10,828 nucleotides of DNA from an uncultured Clostridium sp. (GCA_900539645.1 UQCY01000057.1:1-10828); one strand, 5' to 3'. Counted from the stretch's first letter, positions 1 to 7,534 are shown. Made by a program: numbers and translations. Notes: generated by a model from the sequence alone, not told the origin.

Positions 1-870
1 TTTAAAAATTTAGAAAGAGCTAAATCTTATTTACTTAATTACAATTACTACAATGTTATTAATTTCTACAGTAAATTTTTTATGGATAAAGATTGTAATT
101 TATATTATGATGATGTTTATTTTGAAGATATAATGGATGTTCATCTTTTTGATAAAGAAATTAAAGCAATAATATTTAAAGCTATTATGGAAATTGAAAG
201 ACACTTTAAATCTATTCTTTCTTATAATTACTGTAATTTTTTTAAAGATGATTTGTACTCTTATTTAGATGTAAAAACTTATAATAGTAAATATATTGTT
301 CAAGCGACTGATATGGCATACAAACTATCTAAAATTATTTTAAAAAATGAGAATGATAAAAAGTATAATTCTATAAAGCATTATATAAAAACACATAACT
401 CAGTCCCATTTTGGATATTAGTTGATTATTTATCATTTGGGGATATTATTTACTTTTATAAATATTTAAATGATAAAATTAGAAATAGTGTAGCAGCTGA
501 TTTATCTAATTTTATTAAAGATAATTTATCTAAAAAAAATATTAAACCTGTATCATCAAAGCTTATTCAAAATGCTATTTGGAATATAAGAGAACTTAGA
601 AATATTACAGCTCATAATAACATCCTTTTAGGATTTAAATGTAGTAATGACTTACCTTTCTATGAAGATTTACATATTAAATATAATATAAAAAAAGCTG
701 ATAATCGTCAGTCTGTTTATAATAGCATATTATCTATGCAATTTTTCTTATCTCACGAACAATATACAAAATTATTTAGTGAAATAGAGGAAAAAATTAT
801 AAATTTAAAGTGTAAAATTCCAGATAAATATTTTAAAAAAATAATTTTTTCATTAGGATTTCCAGAATAA
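1..870 (+). CDS. Abi_2/AbiF-like HEPN abortive-infection protein, 5' end cut by window edge
   Basis: The reading frame is open from base 1 (F-K-N-L-E-R-A-K...), so the gene starts outside the window and the ATG at 82 is probably internal. 289 residues are visible. The features fit the Abi_2 (AbiD/AbiF) family: a 'VYFEDIMDVHLFDKEIKAI' segment followed by an 'AIMEIERHFKS' helix, then 'VPFWILVDYLSFGDI' in the middle, and 'RELRNITAHNN' near the C-terminus. The last contains the HEPN R-x4-H motif (Arg codon 598-600, His codon 613-615), which in HEPN proteins forms an RNase active site. Family members act in phage abortive infection or as toxins; whether this one is active is inferred. It has no partner gene in the window and ends at a bidirectional terminator. 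By eye it is much more AT-rich than the metabolic genes to the right, suggesting horizontal acquisition. Family call is fairly sure; substrate unknown. Confidence 0.8.
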   Translation, partial: FKNLERAKSYLLNYNYYNVINFYSKFFMDKDCNLYYDDVYFEDIMDVHLFDKEIKAIIFKAIMEIERHFKSILSYNYCNFFKDDLYSYLDVKTYNSKYIVQATDMAYKLSKIILKNENDKKYNSIKHYIKTHNSVPFWILVDYLSFGDIIYFYKYLNDKIRNSVAADLSNFIKDNLSKKNIKPVSSKLIQNAIWNIRELRNITAHNNILLGFKCSNDLPFYEDLHIKYNIKKADNRQSVYNSILSMQFFLSHEQYTKLFSEIEEKIINLKCKIPDKYFKKIIFSLGFPE

Positions 871-893
871 TTATACATATTTTTAAATAAAAA

Positions 894-926
894 GCTGCTG
901 TAATAACTTACAGCAGCATATTTTTA
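894..926. terminator. Bidirectional intrinsic terminator
   Basis: A perfect 10-bp stem (GCTGCTGTAA at 894-903, TTACAGCAGC at 908-917) with a TAAC loop. It is flanked by a T-run on the right (921-925) and an A-run on the left (889-893), so it can terminate both the Abi-like gene (+) and the membrane-protein gene (-), whose stop codon lies at 924-926. Confidence 0.9.
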
Positions 927-1343
927 TCTATTCATTTTTCTTATATAATAAATCTTCGCAAAAAACTCAGAGAAAATCATCACATCAAAAACAACCATCG
1001 CAACCATACCATATCCCATAAGCGCCTCTGTAATCCAAGTAGTTCCTCTAAGAAGATAAATCCCACCGAAAAACAACACAACACAAATCTTAGTAACAGT
1101 AATCGCTATATTATTAGCCTTAAACTCAATCGCTGAATCTACCTTTCTCTGCTCTTCTCTCTCCTTATCGCTCTCATCAAACATTGAATTAACTATCCCA
1201 TTCAACCCGAACATAAACATCAAAGATGTCATCATAACAGGATAATAATCAAAATCTCTAGCAAAACACAATACTAGCTGAAGAAGTGCCAAAGAAATAA
1301 ACGTCACTCCCCAAACAACAAAATCCTTCTTATTCTTTATCAT
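924..1343 (-). CDS. Small four-helix membrane protein of unknown function
   Basis: A 139-residue protein with four hydrophobic stretches, at about residues 9-28, 34-53, 80-100 and 107-128. An acidic/basic loop (DESDKEREEQRK) sits between helices 2 and 3, probably in the cytoplasm, and the tail ends in basic residues (YYIRKMNR). I chose the ATG at 1343 because the GGGAG ribosome binding site lies 9 nt upstream of it; the TTG at 1352 would abut that site with no spacer. An extended -10 promoter lies just upstream (1382-1387), so it is likely a single-gene transcript ending at the shared terminator. I do not recognise the family and see no catalytic motif; a DUF-type membrane protein is all that can be said. 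Confidence 0.75.
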   Translation of the reverse strand: MIKNKKDFVVWGVTFISLALLQLVLCFARDFDYYPVMMTSLMFMFGLNGIVNSMFDESDKEREEQRKVDSAIEFKANNIAITVTKICVVLFFGGIYLLRGTTWITEALMGYGMVAMVVFDVMIFSEFFAKIYYIRKMNR

Positions 1344-1381
1344 ATAAGTCAACTCCCATAATATATATTTTATTTATGTAA

Positions 1382-1387
1382 ATTATA
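1382..1387 (-). promoter_or_regulatory. Extended -10 promoter for the membrane-protein gene
   Basis: The minus strand reads TGGTATAAT, an exact TGn-TATAAT extended -10, about 40 nt before the ATG at 1343. No good -35 is seen at 17 bp, which is acceptable for an extended -10 promoter. Confidence 0.6.
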
Positions 1388-1491
1388 CCACAGACCTATA
1401 AATAATCTTTCTTCATTTTTTTCTCAATTTTCTCAAAATATCCAACTTCAAACCAGTCCCCCCACCGTGTACGAGCGACAGACTTATAAAC

Positions 1492-1653
1492 ATAATTAAT
1501 TATTGGTATAAAAAAGAAGGGAAGTAAGTCAAAACAACGACAATTCTGCAAGCGCCTCGCAACTTTGAAATGTGTTACTCTAAAGTGCGAGGCGCTGAAG
1601 CCTGGAGTCCTTTTGACTACTTCCCTTCTTTTCTATATCCCAACATTAATTAT
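1492..1653 (-). other. Long foldback element with conserved internal loop, copy 1 (3' of hemB)
   Basis: Most of the space between hemB and the membrane-protein gene is one imperfect palindrome. Outer arms (about 1492-1534 and 1611-1653) match almost throughout, e.g. GAAGGGAAGTAAGTCAAAA against TTTTGACTACTTCCCTTC, one base different in length. An inner GC-rich hairpin (1552-1566 with 1582-1595; GCGCCTCGC against GCGAGGCGC) is capped by a 15-nt loop. Between the two helices are unpaired strands CGACAATTCTGCA (1538-1550) and GAAGCCTGGAG (1597-1607). The same strands recur in the copy at 5941-6133, where all helices have other sequences. The right arm overlaps the hemB stop codon. It is shown on the minus strand because it would be the 3' UTR of hemB; the functional strand is unknown. 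I do not recognise a described RNA family. Confidence 0.6.
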
Positions 1654-2612
1654 TTTATTTTCTTAGCGATATCTTTGGCGAAGTATGTTATTATCATATC
1701 CGCACCAGCTCTTTTTATTGAAGTTACTGCTTCCATTATAGCATCTTCATTTAAAAGCCCTTCCTTAACTGCTAACTTAAGCATTGAATACTCACCAGAA
1801 ACATTGTATGCACAAAGTGGCATATCAAAATTATCCTTAACTCTTCTTATAACGTCTAAGTAAGAAAGCGCAGGTTTAACCATTATTATATCTGCTCCTT
1901 CTTCTATATCTAAAGCACACTCTCTTAAAGCTTCTGTGCTATTTGCTGGATCCATCTGATAAGTTTTTCTATCTCCAAATGATGGAGCTGAGTTTGCAGC
2001 ATCTCTAAATGGTCCATAGAAACTTGAAGCATATTTTGCACTGTATGCCATTATTCCTACTGTTTCAAAACCATTTTCGTCAAGTGCATTTCTTAAAGCA
2101 CCTATTCTTCCGTCCATCATATCAGAAGGAGCTACCATATCAGCACCTGCTTTTGCATGGCTAACTGCTATCTTAGCTAAATATTCTAATGTCTGGTCGT
2201 TATCAACATAACCTTTTTCTGTTAATATTCCACAGTGTCCGTGGCTTGTGTACTGGCACATACAAACATCTGTTATTACGTTCATCTCTGGAGCTACTTC
2301 TTTTATCTTTCTAACTGCTCTCTGAACTATTCCATTATCTGCAAATGCTTCTGAACCACAAGCATCTTTTTCACCTGGTATACCGAACATTATAACGTGT
2401 TCTATTCCTAATTCTACTATCTCTTTTATCTCAGCTTCTAACATATCTACTGAAAAATGATAAACATCTGGAAGTGAAGGTATTTCTTCTTTTATATTTT
2501 CTCCTTCAACAACGAATAATGGGTATATAAGATCATCTACATCTATTTTAGTTTCTCTTACTAAATTTCTCATTGCTTTGCTTATTCTAAGTCTTCTAGG
2601 TCTTTTTAACAT
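1650..2612 (-). CDS. hemB: Delta-aminolevulinic acid dehydratase (porphobilinogen synthase)
   Basis: The 320-residue protein joins two molecules of 5-aminolevulinate into porphobilinogen, the second common step of tetrapyrrole synthesis, in the cytoplasm. All signature residues are present: the zinc-binding cysteines in [13 protein letters not shown] (C117, C119, C127), the first active-site lysine in [16 protein letters not shown] (K193), and the Schiff-base lysine in [15 protein letters not shown] (K246). Length is normal for the family. The ATG has GGAGGAA 7 nt upstream. No other hem gene is in the window, but the neighbouring reductase needs siroheme, which is made from this product. The gene ends inside the right arm of a long foldback element. 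Confidence 0.97.
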   Translation of the reverse strand: MLKRPRRLRISKAMRNLVRETKIDVDDLIYPLFVVEGENIKEEIPSLPDVYHFSVDMLEAEIKEIVELGIEHVIMFGIPGEKDACGSEAFADNGIVQRAVRKIKEVAPEMNVITDVCMCQYTSHGHCGILTEKGYVDNDQTLEYLAKIAVSHAKAGADMVAPSDMMDGRIGALRNALDENGFETVGIMAYSAKYASSFYGPFRDAANSAPSFGDRKTYQMDPANSTEALRECALDIEEGADIIMVKPALSYLDVIRRVKDNFDMPLCAYNVSGEYSMLKLAVKEGLLNEDAIMEAVTSIKRAGADMIITYFAKDIAKKIK

Positions 2613-2820
2613 ATCAATTCCTCCATTTAAACTTTTAACAAATTTCTAACAATCTTTTAAAAATATTTAGGGTTAGAATGTATTACTTAAATTTTACTTT
2701 ATTTAACACCTGTATTTATTTTAAATGTATTCGGTTAAAAAGTCTAGTCTTTTTTACTTTATATTAAAATTTTTACAAGTTAAAATACAAATAAACATTG
2801 AAATTTTCATATTTAGAGTT

Positions 2821-2840
2821 TTAAAATAGAACTATTTTAA
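2821..2840. repeat. AT-rich palindrome in the hemB upstream region
   Basis: TTAAAATAG-AA-CTATTTTAA, a 9-bp inverted repeat 20 nt past the reductase stop codon. It could be a weak terminator for the reductase (-) or an operator, but it lacks a clear U-run on the minus strand. The rest of 2613-2859 is plain AT-rich DNA in which I see no convincing hemB promoter. Confidence 0.3.
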
Positions 2841-2859
2841 TTTTTATGAATTTATGAAA

Positions 2860-3789
2860 TTAAAATTCTCTTGCTAGTATTTCTTCTTTTCTTGAAAGTA
2901 TATCATCGCTTAAAAGTTCTTTTTCAACTTTATCAAATCCTACTCTCTCTACAGTAACTGCAAATCTTTCTCCAAAGTTTCCATTTTCTCTGAAGAATAA
3001 TATTGCTTTTTCTATAGTTTTCATTACTTCTGCTTCGTCTGTAAATATTTTTCCTAATAATTTACCATGAGAAATCTGTTTACCCCATCTTCCTCCAACG
3101 TAAACTTTGTATCCCTGTTTCTGTGTATCCATTGCTTTGAAGTAGCATTTTTCTATACATCTACCACAGTTTATACATTTATCGTAATCTACAACCATAG
3201 TTCCATCAACTAATTTAGCTGCTCCAACTGGACATACTGCCTCAACAGCACATTTTTTACAGCTCTTACATTTATCTAAATTTATAGCTGGAACTCTCGC
3301 CCCTATAACACCTAAATCGTTTAAGTTTGGTTTTACGCAGTTATTTGGACATCCACCAACAGCTATTTTGAACTTGTGAGGTAGATTTACATCATGCCAT
3401 TTTGAATAGAATTCGTCGTGTATTTTTTCTGATAAATCATAAGTATCTATAAGCCCATACTGACAAGTTGTCCCCTTACAAGATACAACTGGTCTAACTC
3501 TCTTTCCTGATCCACCAGTTTCTAGCCCTTTTTCTGCTAAAAATTCCATAAATGGCTCTATATTTTCAAATGGTATTCCTGGACATTCAAAAGTTAATCT
3601 TGTAGTAACTAAAACTTCTCCATTACCAAATCTCTCTGCTGCTTCGGCTACATTTCTAAGAACCTCTGCACTTACCTTACCATTTTTTGTAATTACTCTT
3701 CCTGAAAAATTATCTGTTCCTTTGTTGCTAAAAAATCCTAAAGCTTTTACTCTAGTTTCCTCTGCCTTACTTACTGTTAAAGTTGCCAT
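2860..3789 (-). CDS. Siroheme and 4Fe-4S sulfite/nitrite reductase (AsrC/Fsr-like), single subunit
   Basis: A 309-residue protein of the nitrite/sulfite reductase superfamily that reduces sulfite (or nitrite) by six electrons at a coupled siroheme-[4Fe-4S] centre. The cluster motif is present as C-x5-C in CKGTTC (C104, C109) and C-x3-C in GGCPNNC (C147, C151). Upstream is the half-domain with TTRLTFECPGI (about 62-72), which in the family supplies anion-binding arginines. A ferredoxin insert carries two more clusters: C174/C177/C180/C186 (with a longer x5 gap before CP) and C205/C208/C211/C215. It is shorter than two-repeat assimilatory enzymes and close to clostridial one-gene sulfite reductases. 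No asrA or asrB partner is nearby, so ferredoxin may be the donor (inference). The ATG has TAGGAGG 7 nt upstream. Sulfite versus nitrite cannot be settled from sequence alone. Confidence 0.9.
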   Translation of the reverse strand: MATLTVSKAEETRVKALGFFSNKGTDNFSGRVITKNGKVSAEVLRNVAEAAERFGNGEVLVTTRLTFECPGIPFENIEPFMEFLAEKGLETGGSGKRVRPVVSCKGTTCQYGLIDTYDLSEKIHDEFYSKWHDVNLPHKFKIAVGGCPNNCVKPNLNDLGVIGARVPAINLDKCKSCKKCAVEAVCPVGAAKLVDGTMVVDYDKCINCGRCIEKCYFKAMDTQKQGYKVYVGGRWGKQISHGKLLGKIFTDEAEVMKTIEKAILFFRENGNFGERFAVTVERVGFDKVEKELLSDDILSRKEEILAREF

Positions 3790-3842
3790 ACAAATGCCTC
3801 CTAAAAAATTTAATATTTTCCCAATTTATAGTCTAAAATTTC

Positions 3843-3886
3843 CTTATTAATAATTTTGTTACCTAAAAAGCCTCTACTTATTAATA
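3843..3886. promoter_or_regulatory. Repeated CTTATTAATA motifs in the divergent intergenic region
   Basis: The 10-mer CTTATTAATA occurs at 3843-3852 and again at 3877-3886, 34 bp apart (about three helical turns). Each contains a (near-)palindrome, TTATTAATAA. Lying between the reductase gene and its divergent LysR regulator, the pair is a candidate activator-binding region. In such AT-rich DNA, chance is not excluded. Confidence 0.35.
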
Positions 3887-3933
3887 TAACACTTTTTCAT
3901 ATAGGTTTAAAATTATATTAAATTATCTTCTCA

Positions 3934-3948
3934 ATAAGATTTCCTTAT
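3934..3948. promoter_or_regulatory. LysR-type T-N11-A operator candidate
   Basis: ATAAG-N5-CTTAT is an interrupted dyad containing T-N11-A, the general LysR-type box. It sits just upstream of the -35 region of the LysR gene's own promoter (-10 at 3970-3975), the usual place for autoregulation, with the divergent reductase gene on the other side. Confidence 0.45.
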
Positions 3949-3969
3949 AGTTACTTGTAATCTTTATGC

Positions 3970-3975
3970 TATAAT
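3970..3975 (+). promoter_or_regulatory. Extended -10 promoter of the LysR gene
   Basis: ATGCTATAAT contains an exact TGn-TATAAT. Transcription would begin near 3982, about 33 nt before the ATG at 4015, which has AAGGAGG at 4001-4007. The -35 region is weak, as expected for an activated or extended -10 promoter. Confidence 0.6.
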
Positions 3976-4014
3976 TAAGTTATAAATCATTCATTAATTC
4001 AAGGAGGAATTCCT

Positions 4015-4932
4015 ATGACAATAAGACATTTAAAAATTTTTGTAAGTGTCGCTGAAAATGGAAAAATGAGTACAGTAGCGTCAAAGTTTTTCATATCTCA
4101 ACCTGCAGTAAGCCAAGCAATTAAAGAACTAGAAGACTACTACGGCGTATTATTATTTGATAGAATTTCTAAAAAATTATACATAACTGAAGCTGGCAAG
4201 AAACTTTTAGAATACGCTAAAAATGTTTTAGCAGAATTTGACAAATTAGAAGAAGGTATGAATGCTTTTAAAGACGTTAAAACTCTTAGAATAGGCGTAA
4301 CTGTAACTGTTGGAACAAACTTTATCTCTAAAGTTTTAGCTGAATTTAAGGAAAATACTAAAAACGTTGAAACATATATAAGAATGAATAACACTAAAAA
4401 CATAGAATCCCTTCTCCTTGAATCAGAGCTTGATTTGGCTGTTGTCGAAGGTAAAGTTAAGAACAAGGAGCTAATCTCCATACCAGAAGTGGACGATATC
4501 TTGGTGCTTCTATGTTCAAAAAATCATCCATTCTACGGTAAAGAGCACATCACATTTGCTGATTTAAAAGATGTCAACTTTGTCCTTAGAGAACCTGGAA
4601 GCGGAACAAGAGAACTTTTTGAAAAATACCTTGAAAAACACAAATTAAAAATAAATGCAACTTGGGAAGCAAGCTCTCCAGAAGTCATCAAACAGGCTGT
4701 AATTAACGACGGATGCGTAACTGTAGCTTCTTTAAGACTCTTTGAAAAAGAAATCAAAAGCGGTGAAATGTACGCATTTAAAAACAAAACTAAAGAATGG
4801 AACAGATCATTCTCTGTTGTATACCATAAAAACAGAAAACTGCCTGAATACGCTGAAAAATTCATAGAAATCGTAAAAGAAAACAAAGAATTTAACATAC
4901 TAGAAGATATAAAATACGGAATACTATCTTAA
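4015..4932 (+). CDS. LysR-family transcriptional regulator
   Basis: A 305-residue regulator of normal LysR length. The N-terminal winged helix-turn-helix is clear (IRHLKIFVSVAENG, then AVSQAIKELEDYYGVLLFDR at about 31-50, then LYITEAGKKLLEYA). After the linker helix, residues from about 90 on form the periplasmic-binding-like effector domain (RIGVTVTVGTNFI, VLREPGSGTREL). It is divergent from the siroheme reductase gene with 225 bp between, the classic arrangement of a LysR regulator and its target. I infer that it controls that gene and perhaps hemB in response to a sulfur or nitrogen metabolite. The effector cannot be read from the sequence. The ATG at 4015 is fixed by the AAGGAGG site, and the gene ends at a strong shared terminator. 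Confidence 0.93.
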   Translation: MTIRHLKIFVSVAENGKMSTVASKFFISQPAVSQAIKELEDYYGVLLFDRISKKLYITEAGKKLLEYAKNVLAEFDKLEEGMNAFKDVKTLRIGVTVTVGTNFISKVLAEFKENTKNVETYIRMNNTKNIESLLLESELDLAVVEGKVKNKELISIPEVDDILVLLCSKNHPFYGKEHITFADLKDVNFVLREPGSGTRELFEKYLEKHKLKINATWEASSPEVIKQAVINDGCVTVASLRLFEKEIKSGEMYAFKNKTKEWNRSFSVVYHKNRKLPEYAEKFIEIVKENKEFNILEDIKYGILS

Positions 4933-4960
4933 TCACAAACACATTAAATTTTTGCAAAAT

Positions 4961-5010
4961 AAAAAGAGTTAGCTACTACAAAATCTTGTAACAGCCTAAC
5001 TCTTTTTATT
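4961..5010. terminator. Bidirectional intrinsic terminator
   Basis: Perfect 12-bp arms, AAAAAGAGTTAG (4961-4972) and CTAACTCTTTTT (4996-5007), with an inner TACAA-AATC-TTGTA hairpin (4977-4990). The A- and T-rich flanks give a U-run in either direction, so it serves both the LysR gene (+) and the membrane protease-like gene (-). Confidence 0.92.
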
Positions 5011-5012
5011 TT

Positions 5013-5834
5013 TTATCTAAATCTGCCGAAAATTGCAGATATCATCATTGATAATACAGTCACCGGTATAGATATTATTATGCAAGTCGTCATAATCAGG
5101 AACATATAAGTAACCAATCTTATAAACTTCCCACTAAAATCTATCCCCATAAGTCCAAAAATAACCGTACAAAGCACGATTATAAGCACAACTATAGGAA
5201 TTGCACTCTTGCTATTTTCTATATCTGCTCTACTAAGCGACAAATGTATGCAAATTGAGTAAATCGCAAATAAAAGAACTATTCCTTTTATAGAAAATAG
5301 CGATGGCGAACTTATAATTAAAAACAGTGTATTTATCCCAGCCATAACTATATGCACAAGAAACTTGAATAAATCCAGGTTTTCAATCATTTCTAAACTC
5401 TTCTCAATATCTATAATCATATTAAATATCGTAAACTCGCTGCCTAAATAGAATTTTATCAACACGTACACGATAAAGCTTCCTATTATAACCGGTGCAG
5501 TTCCTATAAAGAAATCTCCAATCATCTTGTAGACATTACCCTTGTTTCTCGAGTGAACTACTCTCCCAAGCACTCCATCAGACTTGCTCTTTGTAGGTCT
5601 AAAAAGCTCGACTTTTTCGACATCGTGTCCAAACAACTTACACGCTAAAAAATGGCTCATCTCGTGTATTGGAACTCCTACAATTCCAGTAACCAAAATT
5701 CCCTTGCGCCCAAGCCCATTTTGCAAATAATCTATATTTCTATCTTCAATGAAGTTTAATATAAGCCCCAACAAAAACGTACCCAGTATAAAATAGGCAG
5801 CATTAAACAACCCATCAAACAAAAAAAGCTTCAA
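5013..5834 (-). CDS. Membrane zinc-metallopeptidase-like protein (HEMSH motif)
   Basis: A 273-residue integral membrane protein. A first hydrophobic helix spans about residues 8-28. The sequence [19 protein letters not shown] follows, with an H57-E58-x-x-H61 zinc motif at the edge of a hydrophobic segment, as in M50/site-2-protease-like families. At least four more membrane segments lie downstream (about 107-130, 155-180, 183-200 and 212-270). The usual M50 third-ligand motif (N/D-PG) is not obvious; [11 protein letters not shown] at about 108-118 may hold its place, so protease activity is uncertain. The start is a TTG at 5834: AAGGAGA lies 9 nt upstream and no ATG is available near. Its own promoter is at 5873-5901. 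Substrate unknown. Confidence 0.7.
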   Translation of the reverse strand: MKLFLFDGLFNAAYFILGTFLLGLILNFIEDRNIDYLQNGLGRKGILVTGIVGVPIHEMSHFLACKLFGHDVEKVELFRPTKSKSDGVLGRVVHSRNKGNVYKMIGDFFIGTAPVIIGSFIVYVLIKFYLGSEFTIFNMIIDIEKSLEMIENLDLFKFLVHIVMAGINTLFLIISSPSLFSIKGIVLLFAIYSICIHLSLSRADIENSKSAIPIVVLIIVLCTVIFGLMGIDFSGKFIRLVTYMFLIMTTCIIISIPVTVLSMMISAIFGRFR

Positions 5835-5872
5835 TATATTTAATCTCCTTCCCTCAAAAGTATCATAAACAT

Positions 5873-5901
5873 ATTATAAACTTCTTTTGTTACATTTTCA
5901 C
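5873..5901 (-). promoter_or_regulatory. Promoter of the membrane metallopeptidase-like gene
   Basis: On the minus strand, GTGAAA (5896-5901; four of six bases match the -35 consensus), a 17-bp spacer and a perfect TATAAT (5873-5878). It separates this gene from accA upstream, so transcription of the acc genes probably ends in or before the foldback element at 5941-6133. Confidence 0.7.
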
Positions 5902-5940
5902 CTTATTTTTAATAATTTATTAGCTTGTAGTAAATTACTC

Positions 5941-6133
5941 AAATCAAAATTTGCTAAAATTATTGATAGTATGTAGCATATGAGTTATATAGACAAAACT
6001 CTCTCGACAATCTGCAGACGTGGGTTTTAATTACAACAAAGTGTTTTACCTACACACACGTCGAAGCCTGGAGAGAAGTTTGTCTATATCTCATATGCTT
6101 TCATAATAACAAAAGATTAGCAAATTTTGATTT
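5941..6133 (-). other. Long foldback element with conserved internal loop, copy 2 (3' of accA)
   Basis: A roughly 190-nt imperfect palindrome that begins one base after the accA stop codon. The outermost arms are a perfect 17-bp inverted repeat (AAATCAAAATTTGCTAA at 5941-5957 and its complement at 6117-6133). The next arms are GCATATGAG..ATATAGACAAA (5976-5998) against the complementary 6079-6098. The inner helix is GACGTG/CACGTC (6017-6022 with 6057-6062). The strands between outer and inner helices are CGACAATCTGCA (6005-6016) and GAAGCCTGGAG (6063-6073), the same as in the copy at 1492-1653, while the helix sequences are unrelated. Whether the active form is RNA or DNA, and on which strand, is not known; it may also act as a 3' processing or termination structure for accA. 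Confidence 0.65.
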
Positions 6134-6134
6134 C

Positions 6135-7067
6135 TTAGAAGTACTTTCCTATATTTCTAAATTTTTCGTATCTGTGATCCTTAATCTTTTCTTCACTAAA
6201 ATTAGTATAATAATTTAATCTATCAATTATATATTCTTTCATATCTGCAGCCACTTTATCTGGATCATTTTGAGCACCACCAACAGGCTCATCAATCACG
6301 TGGTCTATTATTTTTAATTCTTTCAAATCCTGTGCAGTCATCTTCATATATTCGCAAGCATCCTTTGCTTTTGAAGAGTCCTTAAACAATATACTTGAAA
6401 GCCCCTCAGGAGATATTACAGAATAGACAGAGTGCTCAAGCATACAAATTTCGTTGCCTACTCCAATTCCAAGTGCACCACCACTTCCACCTTCACCTAT
6501 AACTATTGCAATTACAGGTACTTTAAGTGCACTCATTTCCATAAGATTTCTCGCAATCGCCTCACCTTGACCTCTTTCCTCTGCACCAATTCCACAGTAT
6601 GCGCCAGATGTATCTATAAATGTCACAATAGGACGATTAAACTTCTCTGCCTGCTTCATAAGTCTAAGAGCTTTTCTGTATCCTTCTGGATTTGCCATAC
6701 CAAAGTTTCTGTAGATATTTTCTTCTGTGTTGTTCCCCTTCTGATTTCCAACTACAGTAACAGAGTACTTTCCTATTTTTCCAATACCACCGACAATAGC
6801 CCTATCATCTGCAAACCCTCTATCGCCATGAAGCTCGATAAAATTGCTCACAATTCTATTTATATAGTCAAGTGCAGTAGGTCTTTTTATATCCCTACTT
6901 ACACTCACCTTTTCGTATGGAGTTAGACTTTTAAATTTTTTAGTTTCCTCTTCCTTTAAAATCTCCTCCAAATACACTATCTTATCAGAAAAATCTAGTC
7001 CACTCGTTTTAGAAATTTCCTTTAAATTTTTTATATCCTTCTTTATCTGTTCTACATTTCTTTCCAT
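6135..7067 (-). CDS. accA: Acetyl-CoA carboxylase carboxyltransferase subunit alpha
   Basis: A 310-residue protein. With AccD it forms the carboxyltransferase that moves CO2 from carboxybiotin to acetyl-CoA, giving malonyl-CoA for fatty-acid synthesis. Recognisable family stretches include RPTALDYINRIV and ELHGDRGFADD near residues 60-85, TFIDTSGAYCGIGAEERGQGEAIARN, and VIGEGGSGGALGIGVGN with YSVISPEG, which form the crotonase-fold active-site region. Length is close to the usual value. The start ATG lies 2 nt after the accD stop; its SD-like AGAGGAAGT sits inside the last codons of accD, so translation is probably coupled to the 3' half of accD. The gene is intact. Confidence 0.97.
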   Translation of the reverse strand: MERNVEQIKKDIKNLKEISKTSGLDFSDKIVYLEEILKEEETKKFKSLTPYEKVSVSRDIKRPTALDYINRIVSNFIELHGDRGFADDRAIVGGIGKIGKYSVTVVGNQKGNNTEENIYRNFGMANPEGYRKALRLMKQAEKFNRPIVTFIDTSGAYCGIGAEERGQGEAIARNLMEMSALKVPVIAIVIGEGGSGGALGIGVGNEICMLEHSVYSVISPEGLSSILFKDSSKAKDACEYMKMTAQDLKELKIIDHVIDEPVGGAQNDPDKVAADMKEYIIDRLNYYTNFSEEKIKDHRYEKFRNIGKYF

Positions 7068-7069
7068 TT

Positions 7070-7523
7070 TTACTTCCTCTTATGCATGTACAAAATTTTG
7101 TAAATCGTATCCTTTAAATCTTTTCGCTCTACAATCATATCCAAAAATCCATGCTCCAGCATAAATTCAGCAGTCTGGAAATCTTCAGATAGCTCTCTAC
7201 CTATTGTCTGTTTAACTACTCTTTTTCCTGCAAATCCAATAAGTGTCTTTGGCTCAGATATTATTATATCTCCAAGCATTGCAAAGCTAGCAGTTACTCC
7301 ACCTGTTGTGGGATCTGTTAGAATTGATATATACGGCTGCCCTTTTTCAGCGAGTTTTGTAACAGCCCGCGAAGTTTTTGCCATCTGCATCAAAGACATC
7401 ATTCCTTCTTGCATTCTTGCACCACCAGATGCACTACAAACAACAACTGGAATATTATGTTCTGCACCATATTCAAATGCATACGAAATCTTATCCCCTG
7501 TGACAGATCCCATACTTCCCATC
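7070..7523 (-). CDS. accD: Acetyl-CoA carboxylase carboxyltransferase subunit beta, 3' exon
   Basis: The C-terminal 150 residues of AccD plus the last base of the junction codon. It begins [11 protein letters not shown] and carries the crotonase-fold signature [18 protein letters not shown] and [18 protein letters not shown]. It is the direct continuation of the 5' exon at 9456-9937. Joining base 9456 to 7523 makes the junction codon AT+G = Met and yields ...NPAFMMGSMGSV..., which matches AccD proteins. The full spliced product is 311 residues. The exon also starts with an ATG (7522) that has GGGAGG six nt upstream inside the inserted element, so it may also be translated on its own. Confidence 0.95.
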
Positions 7524-7528
7524 CTGAA

Positions 7529-7534
7529 CCTCCC
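7529..7534 (-). promoter_or_regulatory. Shine-Dalgarno-like sequence in the IStron end facing the accD 3' exon
   Basis: The last bases of the element read GGGAGG followed by TTCAGG and then ATG (7522), the first Met of the 3' exon. The 6-nt spacing is that of a normal ribosome binding site. It overlaps the 3' arm of the terminal hairpin, which could hide it when folded. Confidence 0.5.

Noticed and set aside
1344..1352. TTG start for the membrane protein at 1352
   Set aside because: It would touch the GGGAG ribosome binding site with no spacer; the ATG at 1343 has a 9-nt spacer.
1492..1653. Foldback elements as simple intrinsic terminators
   Set aside because: They are far larger than a terminator, lack a U-run after the stem in the gene direction, and share conserved unpaired strands, which termination alone does not explain. 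A side role in ending transcripts stays possible.
6432..6926. Plus-strand open frame of 164 codons inside accA
   Set aside because: It is antisense to the strongly conserved accA, rich in Cys, Ser, Thr and Asn, and resembles no protein; it is a by-product of the accA codons. The same holds for plus-strand frames inside hemB, tnpB and accC and minus-strand frames inside the LysR gene.
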